Shown here: positions 10,103 through 22,022 of the stretch, piece after piece
Position numbering within the stretch: position 1 is the stretch's first letter
How the letters are laid out: every line of letters begins with the position of its first letter
NCBI RefSeq assembly: GCF_022539665.2
Contig: NC_081339.1
Span: forward strand, 558,001 to 622,000
From: Daphnia carinata
Taxonomy: Eukaryota > Arthropoda > Branchiopoda > Diplostraca > Daphniidae
Reading direction: 5' to 3'
Length of the DNA stretch: 64,000 nucleotides
Position numbers and translations under genes: made by a program
Notes under the pieces: model-generated
Databases searched by the model: none
Seen by the model: the letters and a program-made list of their open reading frames with translations, nothing else
What the model was told of the DNA's origin: nothing

Positions 10103-11691
10103 ATGTCATCCAATCCTGCAGTAGATGGCTTCATACTACCAGCCATCGACATCACTCCAACGCAGCCCTGTCCTGGTTGTATATCCGGAAAAAGGCAGAG
10201 ATTCCCTTTTCGTGTCGGTAGGACAAGAGCCTATGAAGTCGGACAACAAATTCATTCAGACGTATGTGGCCCTATGCACGTACAGACAAGAAGCGGTTTG
10301 CGTTTCTTCATAATTTTCAATGATGACTTCAGTGGATGGCGCACAGCCTACTTTAGGAAGCAGAAGTCCGAGACAGCAAATCTCTTCATACCAAATGTGG
10401 CACCACACAAAACCGAACATACCACACTTGCGCGTGTTTGGAATCACAGCGTATAATCATATTCCAAAAGCTGACCGCAGCAAGCTAGACTCCAAGGGCC
10501 TCAAATGCTTCTTCGTAGGATACTCCCTTACCCAAAAGGCATACCGTTAATGGCACCCTGCCACTAGAAGGAAAAAAATCAGCCGGGAAATCATATTCGA
10601 CGAGCAATTTCACCCCACACTAGATTATACTATTTATTATACTATTATTACTACCCCATACTATTTTATAAGACTCTTAGTACCTACACCCAAAGAAGAC
10701 CAAAAACAGGTCCCCAAATAATACAAGAGAAGATGTAATGCCCCAGGTTGCAGGGGTAATTGACATTGATCCTGAGCCACCATACGAGCCTATTCCGTCG
10801 GACGTCTCAATCCAAGTAGATATCCCAGTTCTGGAGAAGGAACCCAATCTAACTCTACCAAACGACAGCATATCAGTATCTCCAACAATAAAAGCACGCT
10901 CACCGCCTTACCCTTTGTGCATCCGCGAACCTAAACGCCAATGGCAATCATTATAATCAATCGCTGACCAAGAAGAACTCTACGAGCCAACAAATTATGC
11001 TGATGCCTTGGCCTCTACCGACGCTGGTTTATGGAAAGCCGCAATACAAGATGAGCTTAAGTCACTCATGCTGAACAAAACCTGGTTTCTCTCTAGACTA
11101 CCACCTGGTCGTACACCTATTAAGGGACGATTGGTATTCAAAGCCCAAGGTTCATCCCCACGCTACAAAGCTAAGCTGGTAGCCATCGGATTTTCTCAGC
11201 GTTATGGGATAAGCTATGGAGAGACCTTCTCGTCAGTTCCTTAATACGACACACTTTGAGTCATCCTGTATTTTGTTGCTGTTTACAATCTGAAACTGTC
11301 TTAACTGGATGCGAAGGCTGCTTTCCTTTACGGGCAGTCAAACGAAGAGATCTATTGACAACAACCGGAAGGGTTTGTTCTGCGGGACAGGAGGATTTGG
11401 ACTGTCGTTTGCACAAATGCTTATACCGCATTAAAAAGGCATATCGAATATGGAATCACACTTTCGATACTTTCCTAAGGAAATTTGGTCTTCGTCCAAG
11501 CACTTCTGATCGAAGCCTGTATTTACGTCATCATCAAGGAGAATTGCTGGCAGATCGCCAGAAAAGAACGTTGTATCTATCAACAGCCCGACTACATCCA
11601 TAAAATTCTTCGTTTAATTAATAGGAAAAGGGAAGCGCCCACGATATTTACTCTCTTCACACTCATCGCTGATGCGCTAGCTACACATTGA
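10103..11691 (+). pseudogene. Decayed Copia pol (integrase and RT)
   Basis: Copia-type pol is readable in broken frames. 10103-10456 holds the GAG-pre-integrase/integrase start (CPGCISGKRQRFPF, IHSDVCGPM). 10390-10550 reads HLRVFGITAYNHIPKADRSK and KCFFVGYS, the integrase C-terminal part; the integrase core between them is deleted. 10738-10956 is the hinge. 11008-11244 starts RT (WKAAIQDELKSL, RYKAKLVAIGFSQRYGI). 11400-11540 is the later RT (HKCLYRIKKAYRIWN). No LTR was found. A Copia RNase H tail lies far away at 41013-41269 and could have been separated by the insertions between, but identity of the two is unproven. Confidence 0.85.
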
Positions 11692-12207
11692 ACCTGCTTT
11701 TGAAAATTTGAAACAAAAAAGTGAAAAAAAAATAAAGGAATTCACAGAAGGAAAACTTAAATTCTTTGTAACAAACAAAGCAGGAGCTCCAAGTCATCAG
11801 TCAAGTCTAACCTTAGTGTGCAGGTAACATATCGCTGAAACGATGAGTTCTATTTCGAACTATTTCAATATTTGGGGATGAACCTGCCAATTGAGTTGGT
11901 ATTTAATTGGACACCAGGAACGACCCATTAGCGGTGGAACGGAACACCTTAAGGATTTTTTGCCGCACCGCCATATGCAATAAAGGTGGGATAAAAAAAC
12001 ATTGAAGATGAAACTATTTCCAGGTTCAGGATTATTAGACTAATAACGTAATGAATGTGGATGGCACAAGGGGCTATTAAAAAAATAACAAACGCAATTA
12101 AATAATTTGCGATAATTCAAGCATGCACCTTCAACCATAGTTGGTGGACATCTTGCAGCATGTATTTTGCATTTCCAGCCTGCAATCTGATAAGATAGAT
12201 TCGTACA
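11692..12207. other. No feature seen
   Basis: Non-coding, A/T-rich sequence after the Copia relic. No RNA, repeat or convincing ORF. Confidence 0.5.
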
Positions 12208-12338
12208 ATGAATAGTACATATTCCTGGAACCCAGCTGACATCCAATCGCCCTCCCACCTCACTCCGAAGAATGAACCGACTACGAAAGAAAAGAATTTT
12301 GCTGTCATATGCTATTTTCTTGACTGTGAACTCATTGT

Positions 12339-12421
12339 TCCCAGGTGTGAGGATCGAACTCACGTCTCTATACGGAGACCAGAACTTAAGTCTGGCACCT
12401 TAACCACTCGACCAACCTGGA
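12339..12421 (-). tRNA. tRNA-Leu (TAA anticodon)
   Basis: On the minus strand the sequence folds as a class II tRNA. The acceptor stem TCCAGGT/ACCTGGG pairs throughout (first pair a wobble). The anticodon stem CCAGA/TCTGG encloses CTTAAGT (anticodon TAA). The long variable arm is TCTC/GAGA, and the T-arm GTGAG/CTCAC is perfect with loop TTCGATC. The D-stem has two wobbles. No intron is present. It looks functional and decodes UUA leucine codons. Confidence 0.82.
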
Positions 12422-12837
12422 GTACAATAACACCATTTTACTTAATTGGAGTCCTAGCTTAAAATGGTACAATAAAAATCTGGTACACTAAAAATCAGTA
12501 AAAGTAGCAGTAATAGCTACTACGAAGAAATTTTCTTTCTTTCCAGTCGTACACAACCGTTACACAATACATTTCAGATTAACGTGTGAAAATCCAACTT
12601 ACGTACCTGAAGAAACATGTATGAATAAATATATGTGAATGAATATATGAAGAAACAGTACGTAACTATGAAAAAGGTGCCTTAACATCTAGGCTAATCA
12701 ATTAATCTTTAGCAGTCAAATAATTGTGTAAAGTATTATCAGTACATGGTTGCGACAGATTTTAATAACATAAATCCAATTTACCAGGAAATAGATGCAA
12801 TTTAGCGTTAGTCGTCTATTGTAGCAAACTTATGGTT

Positions 12838-12917
12838 ACCAGGTATGAGTATTGAACTTACGTCCCTATACAGAGACAGAAATTAAGTCTGGCGCCTTAA
12901 CAACACGGTGAACCTTG
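12838..12917 (-). pseudogene. tRNA-Leu pseudogene
   Basis: A decayed duplicate of the tRNA at 12339-12421. It keeps CCAGACTTAA of the anticodon arm, but the T-stem (GTAAG/CTCAT), the acceptor stem and the D-arm are mispaired. Confidence 0.75.
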
Positions 12918-13065
12918 TGTTCACTAATACTATATTACTGAATTGGAATCCTAGCTTAGAATTCCAATTGTCGACTGAGACACGCAAAAAAATGAACAGA
13001 CTAAGGTAGAACAGAAGATTGCTGTCATTTGCTATTTTCTTGATTGTTTCTAACATTTTTCAAAT

Positions 13066-13558
13066 TGATTTATTCCTAAATCTACCAGGAAATCAAATTC
13101 ATTTAACGATTTTATCGATGTGGCATGGTTCTCTTTCACCCACAACACTCTTTCTTATGGGGAATGTGTGTAAAGCCGATCTGCTAATTTCGGAAAAAAC
13201 CCATTGGACATTTATGTTAATCTGATCAGTCTTATTTTTCAAAACTAATTTATTCGTTCGATTCAGTTTTTAATTCTGAATCGAATAGCTTAAGACACCG
13301 AAGAGGGTGCAATAAAAAAAATATAGCGAAATGTATGTTTTCAATAACCAAAACAACGAGCTGTCAAAACGAGACATCAATTTTTTTTTGGTGTTGGAGT
13401 CCTAACTTGAAGGTTTGTGATTCAAAATTAATTGCGGCTCATGTGCAAATACCTATTTTTAATTTTTAATCTTATTTTGCAAGATTTTGTAGAATCGCCA
13501 AAGACACCAAAAACAAACGTAATATCAACAAATATTGGTATTAATAGCTTCGCTTAAA
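13066..13558. other. No feature seen
   Basis: A/T-rich, no gene. The right end grades into the tandem repeat. Confidence 0.5.
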
Positions 13559-13960
13559 TTTTCACTCCAGGGCTGTTAAATATTTTATGAAAATCAAATG
13601 ACAATATTCATCTAACTAATTATTGAAATTCTTATGTTTTTACATTTCCCCCAATACGCTAATTTGGGACAGCAGACTACATAAAAAAATACATTTTATG
13701 CTTTTCAAATGAATTTTGTTAACCATTTTATTATTTTTTACCACCCTAAAGAGTTATGGTTCTATGCTGACAAGGCACTATTTTTAAATTTTTTTATCCT
13801 CATTTTTCCCTTTTTGGTGAGGTATTTCTAAATCACTAAATATACCTTACACTACTACAATACCAACACTATTAGGATCAATAGATTCAGTTAAGTTTTC
13901 TCTACATGGCTATTGAATATTTTCAAAGAAATCATGTGAAAATTTGCATCTAATCTGTTT
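13559..13960. repeat. Repeat unit, left fragment of copy B
   Basis: One and a bit units of the repeat seen at 1-1000: CTAATTTGGGACAGCAGACTAC near 13660, AGTTTTCTCTACATGGCTAT near 13895. It stops at 13960 where BEL-related sequence begins. The repeat resumes at 21301, so this is the left side of a repeat copy broken by the BEL element. Confidence 0.7.
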
Positions 13961-14256
13961 CTGACTCTCGTGCAAAAAGAGTTGGCAACAGAGAAAGAGG
14001 GGATGTGTGGATGATGTAATAGACGAGATGATAAAAAACAAACGTTGTATTCCTGGGGACTAAAGGCTTGATTTGAGAGACGGGACACAACCTGGGGCTG
14101 AACTTTTAAACGAGGGCAAAAACGGAAAAATGACGAGACAAAAAAGAACTAGACAACTTGTCTGAGTTTTTAGAGAAAAAAAAGACAAAATGACTGTCTG
14201 GGTCGGCTTATGATACAATACTGTCCTTTCTCATAGAAAGGGGCAAAAAAGGTAAA
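13961..14256. other. Unassigned flank of the BEL region
   Basis: Lies between repeat and the truncated BEL gag. No motif recognised. It may be residual BEL sequence downstream of the gag deletion. Confidence 0.3.
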
Positions 14257-15056
14257 CTAAATGGGCACATAATACATACTTAGGCCCATGCCCCCACAGC
14301 CCTGCCAGCGAGGGCAGCACCGTAGGTGACAGCGGGACCCACCGTGAAACAGGTGCAAAAAGAAGAAAAATAATAAAAAATATGAGCTTCCACTGCAAGA
14401 TGAGACTTCAATGGTTCGGCAGATCTTGATACGCCTTTTGGTGCCACCCATAATTTGGTGGTGTTCCTGGGAGTTACACAACGTGGAACGTCGAGGGTGC
14501 GGGCAGTCGGCGATCTTGGAGTGCCCAGCGACGGCGGTTGGAACAAAACACCCGAAGCACCTCCGCTGGGCAAAGAGAAGTTCCAGACGATCTTGGTTGG
14601 TGAGGAGCATGAACTCCTCACACTCCGTAATCCTTCTTCTGCAGGGAGTCGGTCCCAACACATGTGATTTGAGAAAACACAGGATGTTGGGCGTGTGGAG
14701 AGGGACTACGAACGTTGGACGGACTACATTGGCGGCCGGGGTGGGTAACTGAGCACCGGCCGCCCTTTCCCGTTCCTTGCGTAAGAGAGACCCGACGTAC
14801 CCACTCATCAGGGTTTCCCTTTCGCTCCTGAAGTGAACGTGGACGTTCACGAGATCTTCTGACATTTTCTTTATCTCCTTGTCGAGGTTAAGGATGGCCT
14901 GCTGGTAGCCATAAACCTTGTCGACGGCCTTTTTTTAGCACTTTCGAGCTTCTCGATTGTTTCGGAAAGGCTGGCCACGCACTCCTCTTCACTCTCACGG
15001 CTCACTTTTAGTTTCTCCTTCACGGATGTGGCTGATGGAGGTGGATATTCCGCCAT
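14257..15056 (-). pseudogene. Truncated BEL/Pao gag (second element)
   Basis: The minus strand from 15056 starts MAEYPPPSATS, with a helical N-terminus rich in charged residues (SEEECVASLSETIEKLESAKK). It shifts frame near 14935 and continues YQQAILNLDKEIKKM and SEDLVNVHVHF. It then jumps to a BEL-type zinc-knuckle region at about 14470-14620 (RCFGC...GHSKIADCPH, CNSQEHH). Everything between these parts and all of pol is missing. Its start directly follows the candidate LTR at 15066-15377, so it may be a tandem partner of the element at 15378-21300. Confidence 0.6.
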
Positions 15057-15065
15057 GTTTCACGT

Positions 15066-15377
15066 TGTACGAGGGAGTTTTCACAAGATCACGTTACACT
15101 TAGACGAAGTTAGGTCTACTGAATGCCGTCTGCTAGCGTAGTAGGTTAAACAGCTTCCAGTTTTTTTTGTTACTAAACAGCAAGCGACCTGACTTTTGCC
15201 CTTTGCCCTATATTTGAACTTAAATATAGCTGGCGTTGATCTTCGTGAATCCCCCACCAGGTTTAAAACTGCGATTGTCCTACGTTGTTCCCATTTGAGT
15301 TTCAACATTGTGATTTTACTTGTTACAGTTGCAATTTTAGTTTTACAAGAGGAGCTACTAATTGTAGCTCCCATACA
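15066..15377 (-). repeat. Candidate BEL LTR
   Basis: After the integrase stop (15415, minus strand) the sequence from 15377 to 15066 starts TGTATGGGAGC and ends TCGTACA, a TGTA...TACA pair typical of LTR ends, about 312 bp. No second LTR copy is present in the window, so the boundaries are a guess from the termini and position. Confidence 0.35.
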
Positions 15378-15414
15378 GACAGTATTTACATTTTACGATA
15401 CTGAAATTGAACGT

Positions 15415-16704
15415 TTACGCTGTGGAAGATTTCTTTTTTTCTTCTTTTGCGTAGACTTGTTGTTCCTTTGCCGTAACCATGATACACAATTTGGCCACCG
15501 GCCGAATACATGGTTTTGGATGGTTGCTGAGCTTGACTTTTACGACTCGAACAACATTATCCGTTGCACTGGGAATAACTTCCAACACTTGGCCCATCGG
15601 CCACTGCCCACGCAAAGTATTTGGTTCGATCGCAAGTACTAGATCTCCCACGGTGACATTAGGCCTATTTTCTTGCCATTTTCTTCTCTCGGTTAAGTGG
15701 GGAACGTATTCACGTAGCCATCTGTTCCAAAAATGTTGGAGAATGGCTTGACTTTGCAGAAACTGCTTGTTGGTTACGTTCAGGTCTTCCACATCTGCCA
15801 ATTGTAGGGACGAGTATGGTCGAGCTCCACCGTATAGAAAGTGGTTTGGCGTTAACGGATCCGGGTCTTCTGGGTTCATACTAAGATGTGTTAACGGCCG
15901 AGCGTTTAATAAAGCTGCTACTTTAGCAATTACAGTTCGTAGCACTTGATCCGGGACTAGGCCATTTCCGATGCTGGTCTTCATTGCGGGTTTGCAGGAT
16001 TGTACAATCCTTTCCCAAACACCACCGAAATGGGGTCCATGGGGTGGAGAAAAAAGCCACTCAATCTGTTGACAAGCCATTACTGTTTGGAGCTCTTCGT
16101 GTTTACTGATGAGCTCTTACAAGGCTTGCCGTAACTCTTGCTCGGCGGCGACAAAGTTCGTCCCATTGTCGCTGTAAACGACCTTGGGTTTTCCACGTAG
16201 GCTAACAAAACGGGAGAAGCAGAGTAAAAACTCCTCCATACTGAGTCCGTTGGCCACTTCCAGGTGAACTGCTCGTGTGGTGAAGCACGTGAATAGGCTG
16301 ATCCAACGTTTTTCATGTCTTCTTCCCCGTCCACCAACTCTTACGGTCAAGGGACTAAAGTAATCGGTCCCTGTGTACGTGAACGCGGGTAGATGAGGCG
16401 TTAAACGATGTATTGGAAGGGAAGCCATCAACGGTGGGCTGGGCTTCGCCGACGTGCGCTTGCAGGGCCAACAGTTGTTGAGTACGGATTTTACCGCTTT
16501 ACGTCCAGATAGTATCCAATAGCGAGAACGGAGGTCAGTTAGCAATCTATCTGTCTTGACGTGCATGTTTCTAACGTGGTGGTCCCAAATTATCTTATTC
16601 GTTAAAGGTTGAGATGCTGGTAGAATTATAAGGTGTTTGGCTGCATAGTCCATCGGCGCTTGAAGTATACGTCCGCCAATTCGCATCTGTCCAGCTTCAT
16701 CCAA
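15415..16704 (-). pseudogene. BEL integrase
   Basis: 16117-16704 holds the zinc-binding N-terminus (HHVRNMHVKTDRL, CWPCKR) and the catalytic core (YTGTDYFSP with the first D, VYSDNGTNFV with the second D). 15415-16080 holds the rest, with PPHGPHFGGVWERIV carrying the catalytic E, followed by the BEL C-terminal domain (GDLVLAIEPN, GQWPMGQVLEV). A stop separates the halves at 16117-16119, where Q/E-rich sequence reads EQELRQAL then a stop. It would integrate cDNA if intact. Confidence 0.85.
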
Positions 16705-16710
16705 GAAGGG

Positions 16711-17435
16711 CTAGAAGGTGCGAAGTTTTGATCTGAGTGGTAATTCCAGATTCTTGCGAAGGGCGTAGACTTCTTCAGCAAAGGCCAATTCTTGCGCGCG
16801 TACGATGCATTTCGTCAACGACGTTACCATTTCTCCTACAGTTAACTCTCCGACCATTGGTTTTTCATCACGTAGTTTTGCTCTAGCGTTGTTGGCAAAT
16901 CTTTTACTCCAGGCCAGCACTCGTTGAAGTTTCACCAAGCTGGAAAACCGTGCGACGCATCGGTCGATGACATGGTTCTCATCTTCAGTTTTGACTGCTA
17001 AGACGCGGATCACGTTTACATCCCATTCTTCCGACTCCGCGTAATTTCTTCCCAGGTGTACCACTGCGAGGGGTCTAGGTTCAGAAAGGAAGGTCCTCAA
17101 TGAAAGTAGACCAATTTGTGGACATCCTTTGGGTCGATACCCCTGCTGCAGAGGTCCACTGGATTTAAGTCTCCCGCAACGTGACGCCATTGTCGACGAC
17201 CCGTGTTTCGGAGTATTTTTCCGATGCGGTTGTTAACGAATACTTCAAATCGGCAGGTCTTTGAATGGATCCACCGCAGCACCGTTTGCGAGTCTGTGTG
17301 GAAGGTCACTTGCCGTAAATCGATCTCCAGCTCACGGCAAATCGTGAGGGCGATGTTGAGACCTTCTACGGCAGCTTGTAGCTCCAAACGTGGAATCGTG
17401 AGACCTTTCACCGGCGTGACGTGCGTTTTCGACAT
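16711..17435 (-). pseudogene. BEL RNase H and connection to integrase
   Basis: 17097-17435 reads LTIPRLELQAAVEGLNIA and TFHTDSQTVLRWIHS, the BEL RNase H active-site segments, then WRHVAGDLNPVDLCSRG. 16711-17190 continues in another frame toward the integrase domain (RFSSLVKLQRVLAWSKRF). At least one frameshift lies near 17100-17190. Confidence 0.8.
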
Positions 17436-17534
17436 GACAAATGAAACGTTGACGGACTGGTCTTCGAATACAGTGCGGAAGTAGGCTACTGCTCCGTACC
17501 CTTTGGAGCTTGCATCCGTGAAGACGTGGAGATG

Positions 17535-18627
17535 CTATTGAGTCCAACGTCCTCGTTTGAAACGGAAGCATCTTGGCACTGATAGCGACTCCAAATTTTC
17601 CAGATGGTCGTACCAGCAATAGAAACGTTGACTCAATATTTCCGGTACGACGTCGTCCCAACCGATCCGTTCTTCATTGGTCCAGAGGTCTTGGAGTAGT
17701 GAATTCATTACAAAGATAACAGGTGCGACAATTCCCAACGGGTCATAGACGCTGGAGATGATGCTTAGGAAGGCTCGCTTCGTGAGTGTCACGTTGTTTG
17801 GCTGCTTCCGAATCTTGAAAGTCAGCATATCTCGCTCGCTGTCCCACATTACTCCCAGCGTTCTTTCGACGGGGAGTTTCTCCAAGTCCAGATCCAGTGT
17901 TGGTGACGATAGGCCGAATTCTCGTAGCTCTGCGATCACCATTCTCGACGACGACGTCCATTTGGTCAAGTTGAATCCACCTAGCTGAAGCAAAGACCTC
18001 ATTTGGCGGGACCGTTTGATGACCTCGTCTTCGGAGTCGAAGGAGTCGGATTGTCGACGTAGAAATTACGTCGAACGCTATCGGCTACGTCTGGAAACTG
18101 GCTGCGGTGGCCATCGGCCGTCTTGTTGAGGGCGAAGATGCAGCTCGTCGGGGAGGATATGGCTCCAAATACATGAACCGTCATCTGGTACGTTAATGGA
18201 GCTGAATTACTGCCAGGCGTCCGGTAGAGAAATTGGAAGGCTGCCTGGTCTTCTTCGGGGACTTTCACTTGGTGAAACATTTCTCGATGTCTGCTCCGAC
18301 TGGCACGAGGTTGCGGCGGAATCGGATGAGCACACCAAGCAGGCTAACGAGTAAGTTGGGGCCCCGAAGCAGGTTTTGATTTATGGATGTGCCACCAAAC
18401 TCAGCAGCTCCATCGAATACGACTCGAACTTTGGTCGATGAGCTGGAAGGGCTCACGACCCCGTGATGTGGTAGATACCACGTCTTGTTAGTCTCCGTCT
18501 GGGCTTCTTGGGTCGTTAGGAGTCGGGCATGTTTTAAGCCGATGTACTCCTTGACCACTGCATCGTACTTCTTAGCAAACTCCTCGTCTCGATGGAAACG
18601 TCGCTCGAGAGCGTAGACCCTCTTCAA
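17535..18627 (-). pseudogene. BEL reverse transcriptase
   Basis: 18265-18627 carries the RT start (TWYLPHHGVVSP, KVRVVFDGAAEFGGTSIN, VGADIEKCF). 17999-18280 carries FHQVKVPEEDQAAFQFLY and the polymerase box, which reads YVDN where YVDD is expected because a base is missing there. The correct frame resumes at 17535-18002 (RSLLQLGGFNLTKW, LGVMWDSERDMLTF, SIISSVYDPLGIV). The frameshift inside the catalytic box alone would inactivate it. Confidence 0.85.
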
Positions 18628-18691
18628 TGCAGCTGCCCGATTGTTTGGGAGGGTTATGTCATCGGCTTTTCCACATTAAGCCGACTTGATA

Positions 18692-20400
18692 CTAGTTACC
18701 GATACGTTTTACGGACGATTCGAGGATGCGTTTTCCACGTAGATCATCCTCGGATAGAACGGGTGGTTCTATTTCTACTTCGTTGGCCTCAAGTTGCCAA
18801 AACTTCTTCACCAGCTCGTTCAGGTCTTCGGTACGTTCCTCGGTGGCCAGATGAGCGATGAACGGGCGTCCGTATTGTGGCGGGCCCGTTTGTCCACCCA
18901 AACACCAACCAAACGGCGTCTTGAAGGCGATGGGCCCAGTCGTTCCAACCGGCGGCTTGATGGAAGCTACATGATCGTGGGCCTCTGCGACGTCGATTCC
19001 TATCAGCACGGTAACGTCCTCTTCTTGAACAGTCGGGACGGCAATACCACGTAGGTGCGTCCATGACTCCAACTGTCGAGGGTCGATCGGCGAATTCGGC
19101 GTCACCTTCAAATGGTCGACGGCGTAAGCGTGCTTGACGTCAAACTGGCTTTTACCATCACGAGATGTTAATGCGAACTTTACTACGGAAGCCGTAACGT
19201 TGGACGTGGCTCCGTCATACGAGACGACGTTGGATGGCCCAACGAGTCCCAACTTTCTTACTAAGTCGCTCCTAATCAGCGTGGTGTCGCTTCCGGTATC
19301 CAGGAAACCGAAAGTGTCGACCCATGTCTCGCCAGCCCCGACACGAACCGGTACAATCTTGAAACGTACACGTCGTTTTACTGGTTCCAAATGGGTCAAG
19401 GTCCCAAGGAATGCTGTCGAAGGTGGCGCTGATGGAGCAGTTGGATCCGCTAGCCTCCTCAATGGGGTGAATTCGGATCCATGAAGCAAGGTGTGGTGAC
19501 GGGTTCCAGTACAATCAGCGATAGTACAGCTGACGTCCCTGGGACACTCCTTGCGTTCGTGTTTTCCCGTAAGACATAACAGACATCTTCCGGACTTGAA
19601 TACTTTCTCAGCCCTTTTCGTGGGCGTGAGAGACATGAAGACGGTGCAGGTTGAGAGATGGTGGCTCCTGCCGTTACATACAAAGCATTTCCACCGTTCC
19701 ATCTTCTCGGCTTGCATCTTCCCCGATGTTGATCGGCTCCTTGGAGGCATGGTTGCTGAATATGTTGACGCTGCTACTGTCGAACCTTCCATCGTCGATA
19801 CGTGTCCAATGGTCGACGTGTGTGGGAAGCTGGGTCTCTTGACGGGCTTCCTTTCGTCGAACTTTACTCCTTTGGACGTCGACGTAGGTAAAGACTCGAA
19901 TACATTTTTTCCATGTTGCTTGCTCATGGATTTTAACGTTACCCAGTCGTCTAAGTCTAGAACATTCAGTTCTACTCCTGTCTTTTTACGTTTCTCGTTC
20001 CACTTATCTTTAAGGTAAGGCGTTAATTTCGCTTCCAAGGCCATCAAAGTAGCTCATGGGCATACTTCGACTTGGAGAGCGTGGCTACTGCACCATGAAG
20101 ACGGTTTGCGAAGGTCTTGATGCTGGCAGCGTCTAGGCTCTTCAATGGCGGGACCTGTGAAAGGTCGTCGAGATATGTCTGGTCCATGATTTCCGTACGA
20201 CCGTAGACCGCGTCCAAACGTTCCCACACAACAGAGTACATCGTTCCATCGGTAAGACATTCACCGATTTCGTTTCGTACCTCTTCGGCTAGCAGCTCCT
20301 CCAACACAAAAGGAAGTACCGGAGAATCTTCGTACTCTTCATACAAGGCCTGGAATTTGGCCTTGCATCGCGCGTTATTCTTCGGGTTGCCGTCAAATGG
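18692..20400 (-). pseudogene. BEL gag C-terminus and protease
   Basis: 20044-20400 is the conserved BEL gag block (FDGNP, YEEYEDSPVLPFVLEELL, DQTYLDDLSQVPPL). 18692-20047 follows after a stop. It has zinc knuckles CFVCNGRSHHLSTC and CLLCLTGKHERKEC plus the BEL histidine motif TRHHTLLHG, then the aspartic protease motif FLDTGSDTTLI and the downstream VTVLIGIDVAEAHDH segment. Only the interrupting stops near 20044 and 20401 break it. Confidence 0.88.
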
Positions 20401-21300
20401 CTAGATCTTGAAGTTGGGAGCTTGTAGTCGACTGCAACAGCTGCTGTTAGGACGATTAACTTGACTGTGGGGGTGTGAACGTTCAGAGTGCTCATCTTTG
20501 TCGTGATCCGTAGGGTCGCAACATGACGTCATCGTGGCCATCGCACCTCGCCGCGGGTCTCGCAGAGATGCATCGGCGGCGACCAATCTTCTGCGATGAC
20601 GGACAGCATCCTCCATCGTGCGTATGGGTGACAGGGCTGGAACATCTTGACGTGTTTGTAAGACTGGCGATCGCTCAGGAAGTCGTTGATCTTGAATCGT
20701 TTGGGGTTGAACTTTCATCACATCTACTTCCGTTCGAAGGTCTTCGATTTTGGCGCTTAACTCCACCTTAACTGTGTCAATTTTATGATCCAAACCGTCC
20801 AACGTAAGATGTGCTTCCCGGACTGGCGTGTTGTTGACCGCGATATCTTTGGACGTGACTCTTGAGCTATCAATCAGTTTACTCAACTGTTCGCTCATGC
20901 TCCTTAACGCCTTGTTGAGGTTTTCTGTTATGGAAGTTGTATTTGCTTCCATCTGAGCCCTTGCCGTTTCCAACTTTAATTCCAACTTCAGCATCCGAGC
21001 TTCAGCCTCCAATTCCTCTTGAGTTGATTGTTGGAGGAGGCTGGCTGGTTTAACGTTGGTAGGCCTTTTTTCGGATAACATGGTACTGCATGTGATGTCC
21101 GAGGCTGATGTCCCGATCGAGCTGACGGATTGATTTGATGAAGTGGCGTAGCGACTTGCGAATTTGATGATTTCAACGTGATCAGTTTCGAAGTCTACTT
21201 CCCACTTGTCACATGCTTGACGTTGTTGATCAGTTAGGCCGGATATACTTTCTGTATACTGGTTGTGAATTGCTTTGACTTCGTCATATATACGAATCAA
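20401..21300 (-). pseudogene. BEL gag N-terminal half
   Basis: The minus strand is open from the junction at 21300 down to a stop (TAG) at 20401. It reads a long helical, charged segment (VKAIHNQYTESISGLTDQQR, AEARMLKLELKLETARAQM, EDLRTEVDVM) and ends LQAPNFKI, the usual start of the conserved BEL gag block. The residues read upstream of 21300 come from the flanking repeat, so the true start is lost. Confidence 0.8.
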
Positions 21301-22022
21301 CATCGGCATACTCGAAAGAAATTGGATTACCAAGCTATAGGAGAATGGTTCAATACTGTCTAGCCACTATAATTTCTTTTTCCAAATTTTTGAAAGTAAC
21401 CCTTTTTTTAGAGATATTTTAAAATCACTATAGATACCTTAAACTAAAACAATATAAAAAATATTAGGATAAACAGATTCTTTGAAGTTTTCTGTAAATA
21501 GCTGCTGAATAACTTTTGAAAATCATGTGACAATATTTATGTAATGGGGGATAGCAATCCTTATTTTTTTTTACATCAGCTCCCATGACGCTAATTTGGG
21601 ACAGCATGCCACGTACTAAATATTAAGTATTATATTTTCTTGCGTCACTATGTAAACGGTGGTATAGTCGTAGGTTTTTGGATTGTCAATCAGAAGATTA
21701 ATGGTTTAACTCCAGTTGTAGAATATGAACAGATAGCTGCTTAATTCTTTAACTTTTTATAACATTTTGTGAGATACTTTTAAATCTTCAATGACATAGA
21801 ATGACAGACTTGTTTAAGCTTCCTCTACATGGATGTTGCATATCTTATAAAAATTATGCGACAATATTCATGTAATCGGTAATGGAGAGTTGTAATATAT
21901 CACACATTGAGCGATATTATGGAATGCCATGTTTGTAAGAAAAAGTTAGAAAAAAGTAATAGGAATTATGAAGAAACAGGTCTTATGGATCCATGAATCG
22001 CAAACCCTACATTGGTTGCAAT
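21301..22022. repeat. Repeat copy B, middle fragment
   Basis: Aligns with 170-1010 of copy A, starting GGCATACTCGAAAGAAATTGG and ending CAAACCCTACATTGGTTGCAAT. It includes the tRNA-Asp-like head (A-box 21660-21670, B-box 21703-21712). The large Gypsy element interrupts it right after 22022, and the copy continues at 40234. Confidence 0.85.

Larger units (their letters stand above)
12208..13065. repeat. Duplicated segment carrying a tRNA-Leu
   Basis: Blocks recur on both sides. GAATGAACCGACTACG...TGCTGTCATATGCTATTTTCTTGA (about 12269-12328) matches about 12990-13045, and the tRNA plus AATTGGAGTCCTAGCTTA at 12339-12460 matches 12838-12960. The order differs, as expected if a unit of about 500 bp was duplicated in tandem. 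One tRNA copy is intact and the other is dead. Confidence 0.6.
15378..21300 (-). mobile_element. BEL/Pao LTR retrotransposon, 5'-truncated and decayed
   Basis: A full gag-protease-RT-RNase H-integrase order is readable on the minus strand from 21300 to 15415, in the domain order of BEL/Pao elements. The 5' LTR and the start of gag are absent: gag reading stops at 21300, where repeat copy B resumes. Nonsense mutations and small frameshifts break the single expected polyprotein, so it is inactive. About 170 bp of the repeat is missing at the insertion relative to copy A, so the junction is not a clean integration. Confidence 0.88.

Noticed and set aside
14411-14752. Plus-strand frames over the BEL gag
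   Set aside because: Shadow of the minus-strand zinc-knuckle sequence.
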